From: Acidimicrobiales bacterium
Lineage (GTDB): Bacteria; Actinomycetota; Acidimicrobiia; Acidimicrobiales; AC-14
Reading direction: 5' to 3'
NCBI GenBank assembly: GCA_025463925.1
Contig: JAODBK010000020.1
Location: 1 to 37,993 of the forward strand
DNA length: 37,993 nt
The first letter of the stretch is position 1. The number at the start of each line of letters is the position of its first letter. The notes beneath the pieces were generated by a model that was not told where the DNA came from, did not search any database, and was given only the letters and a program-made list of their open reading frames with translations. Shown here in pieces: positions 7,955 through 19,133 of the stretch. The position numbers were made by a program, and so were the translations under genes.

Positions 7955-8739
7955 CCGCGACTCGCCAACTGATCGCCGAACGACCGCACGTACTCGTCGA
8001 ACGGCGCCGCGTGGAACGCTTCGGCGTAGCCCCGCCCCATGAGGCCGTGCACCGATCGGTACCGGTTCAGTCCCAGCACCGCCGACACGTCGAACGCGAG
8101 GTGGGCGGTGCGATGGGCCGCGATCGCCCGCTCCTTCAGCTCGACGACCGCCGAGATGTCGACGATCCGGTTGGGCTCCAGCGGCGTCCACACCTCATAG
8201 CTCCAGAGCTCGGCCGCCGATGTCCGCGGCGACGACACCAAGGCGCGGGCGACCGCTCGGTGGTCGGCGTGCCCGTCGAGCCACCACGGCACGAACATCA
8301 CGTCGGGCCGGACGTGATCGACGGCGGCCCAGATCTGCTCCCCGAGCTCGCCGAGGTGGTCGTCGAGCGCGCCGTCGGGACAGCCCGCGAAGCGCGGCGT
8401 CACCCCGAGGATCGCGCACGCGGCCCGCGCTTCGGCGCGGCGCGTCTCGGCCACCTCGATCGCCGGCGCCGCGGCACCGCGCGTGGATTCGCCGTCGGTG
8501 GCGAACAGCACCGTGACCTCCGCGCCCGACGAGGCCAGCAGGCGGAGGGTTCCTGCGCAACCGACGCTCTCGTCGTCCGGGTGCGGCGCCAGGGCCAGCA
8601 CGCGTGCCGCCCGCGGCAATCCGACGATCGGGCCGGAACCGGCGAGCGAGCGGATGCTGAGCAACAGCGGCCATGCCGCGTCTGGGATCGCCGGCTTCAG
8701 GCGGGCGACCATTCGAGTGAGGCGGCGCGGCACCCGCAT
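7951..8739 (-). CDS. PIG-L/LmbE-family deacetylase
   Basis: 262 residues. The PIG-L metal site is present: PHPDDE with H53, D55 and D56, plus the distal HADH at 157-160. Members hydrolyse N-acetyl groups from GlcNAc-containing substrates (MshB, GlcNAc-PI deacetylase) using zinc. The N-terminal 40 residues are basic with a mildly hydrophobic patch and may associate with the membrane. It starts its own transcription unit (TAGCTT 6 nt before the ATG) and is translationally coupled to the GNAT gene. Deacetylation followed by acyl transfer to the freed amine would be the simplest joint role, as with MshB and MshD in mycothiol synthesis. Nothing else from mycothiol synthesis is nearby, so I do not call it mshB. 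Confidence 0.88.
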   Translation of the reverse strand: MRVPRRLTRMVARLKPAIPDAAWPLLLSIRSLAGSGPIVGLPRAARVLALAPHPDDESVGCAGTLRLLASSGAEVTVLFATDGESTRGAAAPAIEVAETRRAEARAACAILGVTPRFAGCPDGALDDHLGELGEQIWAAVDHVRPDVMFVPWWLDGHADHRAVARALVSSPRTSAAELWSYEVWTPLEPNRIVDISAVVELKERAIAAHRTAHLAFDVSAVLGLNRYRSVHGLMGRGYAEAFHAAPFDEYVRSFGDQLASRG

Positions 8740-8745
8740 GGCAGC

Positions 8746-8751
8746 AAGCTA
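8746..8751 (-). promoter_or_regulatory. -10 box TAGCTT, leaderless start of PIG-L gene
   Basis: TAGCTT on the minus strand is followed by exactly 6 nt and then the ATG at 8739, placing the expected transcription start at or next to the start codon. No Shine-Dalgarno sequence is visible. Confidence 0.55.
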
Positions 8752-8787
8752 ATGGGCATCGACCGCGCCGTCGGCCAGGCCGTCCCG

Positions 8788-10290
8788 CTACGCCGCCTCG
8801 AAATGGCTGACACCGCGGCTGCGCCGCAGCGCGCCACGCGGCGTGCTCTGCACGAACGCCGAGCAGACCAGCCCCATGGTGCACACCAGGCCGAGCGTGA
8901 AGTAGGCGTCGTGGAACGACGCGGTGAGGCCGGCGCCGGCGCGCGACGCCTGGATCGTCTCGGCGACCTGGATGCCGACGACTTGGCCGACCTGGGCGAT
9001 GAGCTGCTGCGCGGCGCCGGCGATGCCGAGCTTGGCGTCCTCGACCGCGTTGGCGATGCTCGCCGCCAGCGACGGTGACGACACGCCGAGCCCGACGCCC
9101 GCCAGCGCGAGCGCGCCGATCACATGGGCGTCGCTCGCGCCCGGCGACACCCGCGTCCAGACGAGCATCGACGCGATGACGAACGCCGATCCGGCAATGG
9201 CCGCGGTCCGCTCGCCGACCTTGACCGCGAGGTAGCCGGCGATCGGCGCGGTCAGCGCGAACGCCGCCGGCCGGCCGATGGTGAGCAGTCCGGCCCTGGT
9301 CTCGCCGTAGTGGAACGCCTGCACGAGGAACAGCGGCGTGAGGAAGAAGCTGCCCATGTACGCGAAGTTGGTGAAGAACTGCACCGCGATCGGAAGGCTG
9401 AAGTTGCGACGCCGCAGCCACTCGAGGGGGACGAGCGGCGATGGCGCCGCCCGCTCGACCATCACGAACGCGAGCAGCGCCCCCGGCGCGACCAGCAGGC
9501 CGGCGAGCACCACTGGGTGCGACCAGCCCCACGAGGGACCACGGTTCACCGCGAAGAGCAACGCCGTCATCCCGGCGCCGAGGGTCACCACGCCGGCCCA
9601 GTCGAGCCGCTCGCTGGCGCGCCGCTCGGTCTCGGGCAGCACGAGCAGGGCGAGGACCAGCGCCACGATGGTGAACGGCACCTGGGCGACGAAGATCGGC
9701 CGCCAGCCGAACTGCTCGACGATCGGTCCGCCGGCGACCACGCCGATCACCGGCGCGCCGGCACCGACGAGCGACCACCATCCCATCGCCTTCACCCGGT
9801 CCTCGTCCGGGAACGCCCGCATGATCAGCGCCATGGAGGCCGGGCCGGTGGCCGCGCCCTCGGCCACGCCGAGCACCCGGAACACGATGAGTGACGTGGC
9901 GTCCCAGGCGAGCGCGCTGAGCGCCGCGAACACGATCGACCCGACGAGACCGAACACGAACAGGTGGCGGTAGCCCCAGACGTCGCCCGCCTTGCCGAGC
10001 AGTGGCCCGACGACGCCGTACGCGAGCATCGGCCCGGTGATGACCCACGTGATGGTGGGGACGTCGGTGCGCAGGTCGCGGGCGATGCGGGCCAGCGACA
10101 CCGACAGGATCGTGATCGTGAAGCTCACCGACCAGACGCCGAGCAGCGCGACCGCCAGCACCCACCAGCGGTACCGGTCGCTCCGTTCGACCCGCGCCGC
10201 GACCCGCTGCCGGAACAGCAGCGGCCACGGGACCACGACCACCTCGTCGGCGCCCGGGGCGTCGATGCCCAAGCGCTCGACGTCGTCCAC
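8788..10290 (-). CDS. MFS transporter, DHA2-type (14-helix) drug/proton antiporter
   Basis: 500 residues from a GTG at 10290. After about 40 cytosolic residues come roughly 14 hydrophobic helices. The MFS motif A lies in the loop after helix 2 (GPLLGKAGDVWGYRHLFVFG), and the antiporter-type motif C region (GWWSLVGAGAPVIGVVAGG) is in helix 5, both typical of the EmrB/QacA group of proton-coupled exporters. It ends 48 bp before the PIG-L gene and has its own leaderless-type promoter and an upstream palindrome, suggesting control by a repressor encoded elsewhere. Substrate unknown; export of a drug, a lipid or the product of the neighbouring PIG-L/GNAT pair are all possible. Confidence 0.9.
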   Translation of the reverse strand: MDDVERLGIDAPGADEVVVVPWPLLFRQRVAARVERSDRYRWWVLAVALLGVWSVSFTITILSVSLARIARDLRTDVPTITWVITGPMLAYGVVGPLLGKAGDVWGYRHLFVFGLVGSIVFAALSALAWDATSLIVFRVLGVAEGAATGPASMALIMRAFPDEDRVKAMGWWSLVGAGAPVIGVVAGGPIVEQFGWRPIFVAQVPFTIVALVLALLVLPETERRASERLDWAGVVTLGAGMTALLFAVNRGPSWGWSHPVVLAGLLVAPGALLAFVMVERAAPSPLVPLEWLRRRNFSLPIAVQFFTNFAYMGSFFLTPLFLVQAFHYGETRAGLLTIGRPAAFALTAPIAGYLAVKVGERTAAIAGSAFVIASMLVWTRVSPGASDAHVIGALALAGVGLGVSSPSLAASIANAVEDAKLGIAGAAQQLIAQVGQVVGIQVAETIQASRAGAGLTASFHDAYFTLGLVCTMGLVCSAFVQSTPRGALRRSRGVSHFEAA

Positions 10291-10296
10291 GTCAGG

Positions 10297-10302
10297 AACC
10301 TA
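10297..10302 (-). promoter_or_regulatory. -10 box TAGGTT, leaderless start of MFS gene
   Basis: TAGGTT on the minus strand lies exactly 6 nt before the GTG at 10290; there is no ribosome-binding site. The hexamer position supports the GTG rather than an internal start. Confidence 0.55.
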
Positions 10303-10347
10303 CCGGGCGAGCGCGACCGGCCAGCCACTCGATTCTGGAGACCGCCA

Positions 10348-10364
10348 GTGTCGGATACCGACAC
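10348..10364. promoter_or_regulatory. Operator-like palindrome upstream of the MFS gene
   Basis: GTGTCGGATACCGACAC has perfect 7-bp arms around a 3-bp centre. It lies 57-74 bp upstream of the MFS start codon and about 45 bp upstream of its -10 box, the size and symmetry of TetR- or MarR-family operators. No regulator gene is adjacent. Confidence 0.45.
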
Positions 10365-10402
10365 CAACGGCCATGAGAACCGGCGGGCCGACGGGGCCGA
10401 CG

Positions 10403-10454
10403 GGGGTGGTGCCGCGCCACGGTGGCTGGGGAACACCGCGAGCGGCACCACCCC
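10403..10454. repeat. Perfect 13-bp inverted repeat between the SDR and MFS genes
   Basis: GGGGTGGTGCCGC (10403-10415) is exactly complementary to GCGGCACCACCCC (10442-10454) across a 26-nt loop that itself holds a GCCAC/GTGGC pair. It is about 95-145 nt past the SDR stop and 113 nt before the MFS start, both minus strand. It could be a factor-dependent or T-less terminator for the SDR gene. The rest of the 257-bp gap (10291-10547) holds the palindrome at 10348 and a relatively AT-rich patch near 10496-10547; I see no convincing gene there. Confidence 0.55.
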
Positions 10455-10547
10455 GGTCGGCCCCGAGGTCCATGCCTACTCTGCCCTCCCACCGTACTTA
10501 TGTCAGCGCAGGTGGTGAAGTACCAAAAGCTTCGTGGTCACAAAGAA

Positions 10548-11444
10548 CTAGCGCGCTGTCGCGTCCTCGTTGAGCAGCTTCGGCATGTCGGCGGCCAGCT
10601 CGTCGACCGTCCACCGATCGCTCCGCTCGATCGTCTCGGTCATCGTCCAGGGCTGGAACAGCCGGACGGTGCCGCCCTGGACGAAGAACACCTTGCCGGT
10701 GGCCGGGCAACTCTCGGTGGCGAGGTACGCGACCAGCGGCGAGACGTTGGCCGGGTTCCACACGTCGAACTTGGCCGGGTCGTCGGGTGGCTGGACGATG
10801 TCGCCCAGGCCCGGCGTGGCCTCCGTCATGCGGGTGCGGGCCGCCGGGGCGATGGCATTGGCCCGGACGCCGTAGCGCCCCAGCTCCATCGCGATGATCT
10901 GGGTGAAGCTGGCGATCCCCGACTTGGCGGCGCCGTAGTTGGCCTGGCCGGGGTTGCCGAGCAGGCCCGACGTCGACGACGTGTTGATGATCGACGCCTT
11001 GACCTCCTTGCCGGCCTTGGTCTGCTCGCGCCAATGGGCGGCGGCGTGGCGCGTCGGCACGAAGTGGCCCTTCAGGTGGACCTGGATCACCGCGTCCCAT
11101 TCGTCCTCGGTCATGTTGACGAGGACCCGGTCCCGCAGGATGCCGGCGTTGTTCACCAGCACGTGCAGGTCGCCGAAGGCGTCGAGGGCCGACTGGATCA
11201 GCCGCTGGCCACCCTCCCAGTCGGCGACGTTGTCGGCGTTGGCGATCGCCTCGCCTCCCATCGCTTTGATCTCGTCGACGACCTGCTCGGCCGGCGAGCG
11301 ATCGTCGCCGGACCCGTCGATGGCGCCGCCGAGGTCGTTGATGACCACCTTCGCGCCCTCCTGGGCGAACAGCAACGCGTGCTCACGGCCGAGGCCGCGG
11401 CCCGCGCCCGTGATCACCGCGACGCGTCCCTCGAGTGCACCCAT
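10548..11444 (-). CDS. SDR-family oxidoreductase (MFE-2 / 17-beta-HSD-like)
   Basis: 298 residues. Rossmann fold with TGAGRGLG at 12-19, NNAG at 98-101, and the catalytic set Ser156/157, Tyr170 and Lys174 (YGAAK). The sequence around VVINDLGG and INTSSTSGLLGNPGQANYGAAK is typical of the dehydrogenase domain of peroxisomal multifunctional enzyme type 2 and its actinobacterial single-domain relatives. These oxidise 3-hydroxyacyl-CoA or steroid substrates with NAD(P)+. The C-terminal part (about 250-298) extends past the core fold. It follows the kinase gene by 12 bp and could be co-transcribed, but it also has its own -10-like hexamer. The substrate is inferred from family only. Confidence 0.9.
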   Translation of the reverse strand: MGALEGRVAVITGAGRGLGREHALLFAQEGAKVVINDLGGAIDGSGDDRSPAEQVVDEIKAMGGEAIANADNVADWEGGQRLIQSALDAFGDLHVLVNNAGILRDRVLVNMTEDEWDAVIQVHLKGHFVPTRHAAAHWREQTKAGKEVKASIINTSSTSGLLGNPGQANYGAAKSGIASFTQIIAMELGRYGVRANAIAPAARTRMTEATPGLGDIVQPPDDPAKFDVWNPANVSPLVAYLATESCPATGKVFFVQGGTVRLFQPWTMTETIERSDRWTVDELAADMPKLLNEDATAR

Positions 11445-11453
11445 AGTGGCGTG

Positions 11454-11459
11454 AGGCTA
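11454..11459 (-). promoter_or_regulatory. -10-like TAGCCT that includes the kinase stop codon
   Basis: TAGCCT on the minus strand starts with the TAG stop of the kinase gene (11459-11457) and lies 9 nt before the SDR ATG at 11444. The spacing is a little long for a leaderless start, so confidence is modest. Confidence 0.4.
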
Positions 11460-13337
11460 TCGGACGAAGAGATCGACCGAAGATCCGCGCGACAGGGTCG
11501 CGCCGGCACTCGGGCTGGTGGCGAACACCCGCCGGCCGCCCCGGGTCGGCCCGTACACCGACCCCACGGCGAGGCCCACCTGCGTCAATGTCGCCTGCGC
11601 CTGCTCGACCGTCATGCTCGTGAGGTCGGGCACCTGGACGTGGAGCTTGCCCTTCGACACCTTCACGGTGATCTGGCCGCCCTCGGGCACCGCCGACCCG
11701 GCCGGCGGGTCGGTGCCGTAGACCTGACCGGGCTGCACGTCGTCGGTGTAGTCGTCGGCCTCGACCGCGGTCAGCCCGAGCGCCTTGAGCGCGGCCTGCG
11801 CGTCGGCGAACGTCTTGCCCTTGAGGTCGCCCGGCACGCGCCGCGGCCCGGCCGACACCACCAGGTCGACCTTGGTCCCCTTCGGCTGGCTTCCCTTGGG
11901 CGACCAGTCGAGGACGATGTTCACACCGGCGCGGTCGTCGAACCGCTTGGTGACGGCGCCGGGCTGCAAGCCGGCGGCGGCGAGCGCCTTCGACGCCCCG
12001 TCGACCGTCGCGCCGGCCAGCGACGGCACGCCGACGAGCGTCGGCCCGTCGGACACGTCGAGGGTGACGGTCGTGCCCTCCTTCACCTTCTCGCCGGCCG
12101 GGAAGGACTGGTGGGTCACGAGGCCCGCGGTCGTCCCGTCGATGCGGACGTGGCGCGGGCTGACGTTGAACTTCAGCGGGGCGAGCTGCGCCTGCGCGTC
12201 GGCCAAGGTGTGGCCCTCGACCGCGGGCATGGGGTGGGTCGGTGTGGCCGACTTCGCCGCGGCCGCGAAGACGGCCCCGCCGAGGCCGAGCGCGGCGAGC
12301 ACCGCCACGACGATCCACGGCCAGCGCCGCCGGCGGCGGCGGCCGTCGATCGGGCCGCCGTCGATCGGGGGCGGCGCGGTCGCGGCGGTGACGACGGTCG
12401 GGTCGGGCGCGGGCCGGGCCGGCGCCATGATGGTCTGGTCCCGCTCGACCGCGACCGCGGTCTCGTCCAGTCCCATGGTGCCGGCCAGTGGGAGTGGCTC
12501 CGGACGGGACAGCTGGCGCGCGGTGGCGTCGAGCGCGGCGCCGAGCTCGCCGGCGTCCGGTCGCTGGGCCGGGTCGGTGTTGCCGACCGGCGCGAGCACC
12601 TGCTGCAGCGGCCCGAGCGCGTCGGGGATCTCGAGCGGCCGGTCGACCCGTGCCATCAGCGTCGCGATCGTGGTGTCGGCGGCGAACGGCACGGTGCCGG
12701 TGACGGCCTCGACCAGCACGACCGCGAGCGCGTAGACGTCGGCCTTGCCGTCGAGCGCGGTGCCCCGCACCTGCTCGGGCGCGGCGTACCGGGCGGTGCC
12801 GAGCACCGCGCCGACCGGCTCGGTCCAGGCCGCTTCGGCCAGCGCGCGGGCCAGGCCGAAGTCGGCGATGCGGAGGCGGGCGTCGTCGTCGAACAGCAGG
12901 TTGGCCGGCTTGATGTCGCGGTGGACGAGCCCGCGCCGGTGGGCGAAGTCGAGGCCGCGGCAGGCCTGGAGCCCGACGAGCAGCGCCTGACTCGGGCTCA
13001 GGAGCGTGCCGCGGTCGAGCATCGTGCGCAGACTCCCGCCGCCGAGGTACTCGGTGACGAGGAACGGCGCGCCGCCGTCCTCGCCCCAGTCGAACACCGC
13101 CATGACGTTGGGATGGTTGAGGCCCGCCGCGACCTGGGCTTCCGACCGAAATCGGCGCAAAAAGCCCTCGTCGTCGGCCAGCGCCGGGTGCAGCAGCTTG
13201 ACGGCGACGCGGCGGCGCAAGGTGATGTCGTCGGCGAGGAAGACCTGGGCGCTGGCGCCGGTACCGATCGGCGCGAGCAGGCGGTACCGGCCGCCCAGCA
13301 CGCGCCCGACCAGGTCGGCGCCGCGAGTGGTGGCCAC
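11457..13337 (-). CDS. PASTA-domain Ser/Thr protein kinase (PknB-type)
   Basis: 626 residues. Cytosolic kinase domain (about 18-280): ATP-binding Lys47 (VAVKLL), catalytic loop HRDIKPANLL with D141 and N146, DFG at 159-161, APE at 186-188. The activation loop has few phospho-acceptors (Thr172, Thr181). A Thr/Pro-rich juxtamembrane linker (about 285-325) and an Arg cluster precede one membrane helix (about 340-360). Four extracellular PASTA domains follow (about 368-431, 433-497, 498-563, 566-626); these bind muropeptides or lipid II in relatives and couple cell-wall state to cytosolic phosphorylation. I chose the GTG at 13337 because TATCCT lies 6 nt upstream; an in-frame ATG at 13376 would add 13 residues. 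The usual pknB partners (rodA, pbpA, FHA genes) are not adjacent. Confidence 0.94.
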   Translation of the reverse strand: MATTRGADLVGRVLGGRYRLLAPIGTGASAQVFLADDITLRRRVAVKLLHPALADDEGFLRRFRSEAQVAAGLNHPNVMAVFDWGEDGGAPFLVTEYLGGGSLRTMLDRGTLLSPSQALLVGLQACRGLDFAHRRGLVHRDIKPANLLFDDDARLRIADFGLARALAEAAWTEPVGAVLGTARYAAPEQVRGTALDGKADVYALAVVLVEAVTGTVPFAADTTIATLMARVDRPLEIPDALGPLQQVLAPVGNTDPAQRPDAGELGAALDATARQLSRPEPLPLAGTMGLDETAVAVERDQTIMAPARPAPDPTVVTAATAPPPIDGGPIDGRRRRRRWPWIVVAVLAALGLGGAVFAAAAKSATPTHPMPAVEGHTLADAQAQLAPLKFNVSPRHVRIDGTTAGLVTHQSFPAGEKVKEGTTVTLDVSDGPTLVGVPSLAGATVDGASKALAAAGLQPGAVTKRFDDRAGVNIVLDWSPKGSQPKGTKVDLVVSAGPRRVPGDLKGKTFADAQAALKALGLTAVEADDYTDDVQPGQVYGTDPPAGSAVPEGGQITVKVSKGKLHVQVPDLTSMTVEQAQATLTQVGLAVGSVYGPTRGGRRVFATSPSAGATLSRGSSVDLFVR

Positions 13338-13343
13338 GGATCG

Positions 13344-13349
13344 AGGATA
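13344..13349 (-). promoter_or_regulatory. -10 box TATCCT, leaderless start of kinase gene
   Basis: TATCCT on the minus strand lies exactly 6 nt before the GTG at 13337. It decides the start codon over the upstream ATG at 13376, which would be transcribed from elsewhere. Confidence 0.55.
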
Positions 13350-13388
13350 CGCGGGCAGGACCGAATCGCCGTACATCCCGCCATTTGC

Positions 13389-13394
13389 CAGGAT
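13389..13394 (+). promoter_or_regulatory. -10-like CAGGAT before the 13401 gene
   Basis: CAGGAT, one mismatch from TANNNT, sits exactly 6 nt before the GTG at 13401. The AGGA inside it could alternatively be read as a weak ribosome-binding site. Confidence 0.35.
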
Positions 13395-13400
13395 GACCCG

Positions 13401-13742
13401 GTGCGTGAGGAGATCGTCGACGAGCTCGAGGAGTTCGTGCGTCGCGGCAAGCTGTGGCACGCCGAGGACCTCGGTGTGCTCATCGCCCGGCTGGAAGCCG
13501 AGTCGGACGCGACCGACGATCCGCTCCCGCGCACCCTCGGGAACACGCTGCGTTCGCTGCTGCTGCGGATGAAGCTCGGCGACGTCCCCCCGCGCCTGGC
13601 GTCGGAGGTGGAGGGCATCGTCTACCCGCGCTTGTGGAAGGTCATGGAGGCGGTGCGCGACGGCATGCCCGACTCGGAGATCCGGATCCGGATCGAGGTC
13701 TTCAGCCGCCGCCTCTCCCGCACGTTCGCGGAGGAGACGTGA
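13401..13742 (+). CDS. Small alpha-helical protein of unknown function
   Basis: 113 residues from a GTG at 13401. It is highly charged (Glu/Arg-rich) and predicted mostly helical: VREEIVDELEEFVRR, then EDLGVLIARLEAE, and a C-terminal helix rich in Ile/Arg. It has no Cys pair, signal peptide or membrane segment. I do not recognise the family. It diverges from the kinase gene with 63 bp between start codons and overlaps the next gene by GTGA, so it opens a four-gene cluster ending in a HIT hydrolase. A helical adaptor or kinase substrate would fit the position, but there is no motif to support that. Confidence 0.75.
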   Translation: MREEIVDELEEFVRRGKLWHAEDLGVLIARLEAESDATDDPLPRTLGNTLRSLLLRMKLGDVPPRLASEVEGIVYPRLWKVMEAVRDGMPDSEIRIRIEVFSRRLSRTFAEET

Positions 13743-14092
13743 CGGCGGGGCCGGATCGAAGCTGGAGCCTCCCGGCGGCGTGCGGGCTGGCGGCGTTCGA
13801 GGCCATCGTGGCCATCGCGATCCTGATGTTCCGCAGCCATCGCGCCGCGCCCGGCGCCTTCGTCGTGCTGGCCGCCAAGCTCCCGGTGTGCTGGCTGGTG
13901 CTCAAGCGCCACGCCGCGGCCGTCATCTTCCTGTTCATTTGGGAGGTCACGGTCCTGTTCGCGGTGCTCGTCGGGCCGGGGCTGTCGATCTGGCTGCGAC
14001 TGCTCGACATCGCCGTCGCGTCCGGCGTCATCGCGCTGCTGGCGATGTCGGTGCACCTCTTCCCCACGCCGCAGCTCCCCCATCGATCGTGA
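13739..14092 (+). CDS. Small integral membrane protein, unknown function
   Basis: 117 residues from a GTG at 13739 that overlaps the previous stop (GTGA). It has about four hydrophobic segments (near residues 11-30, 38-54, 57-78 and 85-105) separated by short loops with few charged residues, leaving almost no soluble domain. The first loop is basic (FRSHRAAPG), pointing to a cytosolic side. No family recognised. It ends in GTGA overlap with the next gene, so the two are coupled and probably made together. Confidence 0.72.
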   Translation: MTAGPDRSWSLPAACGLAAFEAIVAIAILMFRSHRAAPGAFVVLAAKLPVCWLVLKRHAAAVIFLFIWEVTVLFAVLVGPGLSIWLRLLDIAVASGVIALLAMSVHLFPTPQLPHRS

Positions 14093-14493
14093 CCAAGGGT
14101 CAGCGCAACGCGCTCGTCCTGGTCGCCATCGGCAGCATCGTCGGGATCGTCTTCGGCTTCTCGCTCGGCCAGACGGGCTCGGCCAAGGTCAACCTGCCGG
14201 CGCCGTTCGTGTCGGTGTACCCGACCACCGGCGACTTCGACCTGCGCCAGACGACGATCAACGTCGTCGTCCGGGCCGGCTACACCGCCGACCTGGAGAT
14301 CGACGGGAAGGAGGTGGTCGAGGACGACGTCCGCCGGGTCGAGAGCCTGCACAGCGTCACCTACCAACCGAAGCCGGACAGTGACATCGGCCACCTCGGC
14401 GCCGGCCGCCACTGCGTCAGTGCCCGCGCCCGCGGGGAGACCGACCACCTGTACGACAACGCCGTCTACCGCTGGTGCTTCAACCTCCATTGA
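14089..14493 (+). CDS. Membrane-anchored small protein, unknown function
   Basis: 134 residues from a GTG at 14089 (GTGA overlap). One N-terminal hydrophobic helix (about 8-27) acts as anchor or uncleaved signal; the remaining 105 residues are an extracytoplasmic beta-rich domain (NVVVRAGYTADLEIDGKEV) with two Cys (in RHCVSARA and YRWCFNLH) that may form a disulfide. The repeated D/E-V-V pattern and conserved-looking aromatic end suggest an Ig-like or copper-chaperone-like beta sandwich, but this is only a fold guess. It lies between the small membrane protein and the HIT gene. Confidence 0.72.
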   Translation: MTKGQRNALVLVAIGSIVGIVFGFSLGQTGSAKVNLPAPFVSVYPTTGDFDLRQTTINVVVRAGYTADLEIDGKEVVEDDVRRVESLHSVTYQPKPDSDIGHLGAGRHCVSARARGETDHLYDNAVYRWCFNLH

Positions 14494-14495
14494 CG

Positions 14496-18189
<3,694 letters not shown>

Positions 18190-18196
18190 GCAAGGG

Positions 18197-18202
18197 TTTC
18201 TA
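18197..18202 (-). promoter_or_regulatory. Weak -10-like TAGAAA before the 63-aa ORF
   Basis: TAGAAA on the minus strand, 7 nt before the GTG at 18189. It lacks the final T of TANNNT, so this is the least convincing of the start-proximal hexamers. Confidence 0.3.
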
Positions 18203-18240
18203 TCGCACCGCGCCGTGGCCTGGACAATTGGGACGGCCGG

Positions 18241-18246
18241 TAACGT
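18241..18246 (+). promoter_or_regulatory. -10 box TAACGT, leaderless start of 18253 gene
   Basis: TAACGT lies exactly 6 nt before the GTG at 18253, with TGGACA at 18221-18226 as a possible but closely spaced (14 bp) -35. GCCGG/CCGGC arms flank the hexamer (18236-18252). Confidence 0.55.
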
Positions 18247-18252
18247 GCCGGC

Positions 18253-19110
18253 GTGCCCGAACGGTTCACCCGCACGCGCGCGGTGCCATGGCTCGTGCGC
18301 GCGCTGTGGGTCGCGCTCCCGTTCACCGCCGGTCCCGCGCTCGCGCACGCGTTGCGCGATGCCAGCCGGCCGGTGCAGATCGTCGCGTCGGTCGGCCTGT
18401 GGCTCGGCTGGGCGATCGGCCTGATCGCCACCGTCGCGCCCCACCCGATCGGGTTGACCGCGCTCCGCCTGCTGGCGCCGGCGGCCGTGGTCGGCGCGAT
18501 CGCGACCGGCCGGCCGCTCGCCGTCGGGTGGACCGCGGTGACCGCGGTGTGGGCCTTCACGCCAGTGACGGGCGCGTGGGCGGTGAATGGTCCGGCGTAC
18601 CCGAACGAGCGGCGCTTACCGTTGCGCGCGCCCGGCGCGCTGCTCGCCGGGCCGCTGGTGCTGGCCTGGGCGCTCGTCGCCGCGGGCGTCGCCGCCGGAC
18701 CACTGTTGCTGGCGGCGCGGCAGTGGGCCGCGGGTGCGGTCGCGGTCGTCGTCGGATTCCCGCTGGCCTTCCTGTTGGCCCGCGCCATCCACGGGTTGTC
18801 CCGGCGTTGGGTGGTGTTCGTGCCGGCGGGCGTCGTGATCCACGACCCGCTCTCACTCGTCGACCCGGTGCTCGTCCGCCGCCAGCTCGTCGCCCGCTTC
18901 GGTCCGGCGCCGGCCGACACCACCGCCCTCGACCTCAGCCAACGCAGCCCCGGCCTCGCCCTCGAGCTCGACCTCGTCGAGCCGATCGACCTCATGCTGC
19001 TCGCGCCCGGGCGCCGCACCGGCCGGTCGACATCCACCGCGGCGCTGCTGATCACGCCGACCCGCCCCGGCGACGTCATCACCGAAGCCCGCGCCCGCCG
19101 CATCCGCTGA
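18253..19110 (+). CDS. Multi-pass membrane protein, unknown function
   Basis: 285 residues from a GTG at 18253. The N-terminal two thirds hold about six hydrophobic segments (near residues 14-32, 42-60, 65-85, 88-108, 130-150 and 155-178). After WVVFVPAGVVIHDPLSLVDPVLVRR comes a soluble C-terminal domain of about 80 residues with a PH-like beta pattern (FVPAGVVIHDP resembles bacterial PH domains of the YdbS type). Family not firmly recognised; similar proteins are common in actinobacteria. It is monocistronic, diverging from the 63-residue ORF and converging on the mnmA cluster with a 23-bp gap. Confidence 0.78.
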   Translation: MPERFTRTRAVPWLVRALWVALPFTAGPALAHALRDASRPVQIVASVGLWLGWAIGLIATVAPHPIGLTALRLLAPAAVVGAIATGRPLAVGWTAVTAVWAFTPVTGAWAVNGPAYPNERRLPLRAPGALLAGPLVLAWALVAAGVAAGPLLLAARQWAAGAVAVVVGFPLAFLLARAIHGLSRRWVVFVPAGVVIHDPLSLVDPVLVRRQLVARFGPAPADTTALDLSQRSPGLALELDLVEPIDLMLLAPGRRTGRSTSTAALLITPTRPGDVITEARARRIR

Positions 19111-19133
19111 CTCGCCCTCGAAGATCTGCCGGG

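Noticed and set aside
7951-8739. Calling the PIG-L gene mshB (mycothiol)
   Set aside because: No mycothiol gene (mshA, mshC, mshD) is in the window and the GNAT partner does not clearly match MshD.
10348-10518. A plus-strand ORF of 56 codons starting GTG in the SDR-MFS spacer, with TGGAG about 8 nt upstream
   Set aside because: Third-position GC is lower than in neighbouring genes, the end (PYLCQRRW) looks random, and its start coincides with the operator-like palindrome. Probably non-coding; a conserved homologue in relatives would change this.
10422-13742. A 1106-codon plus-strand frame opposite the SDR and kinase genes
   Set aside because: Its composition is Arg/Gly/His/Asp-rich with no domain; it is the shadow of the minus-strand genes. 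Only the last 113 codons (from 13401) are a real gene.
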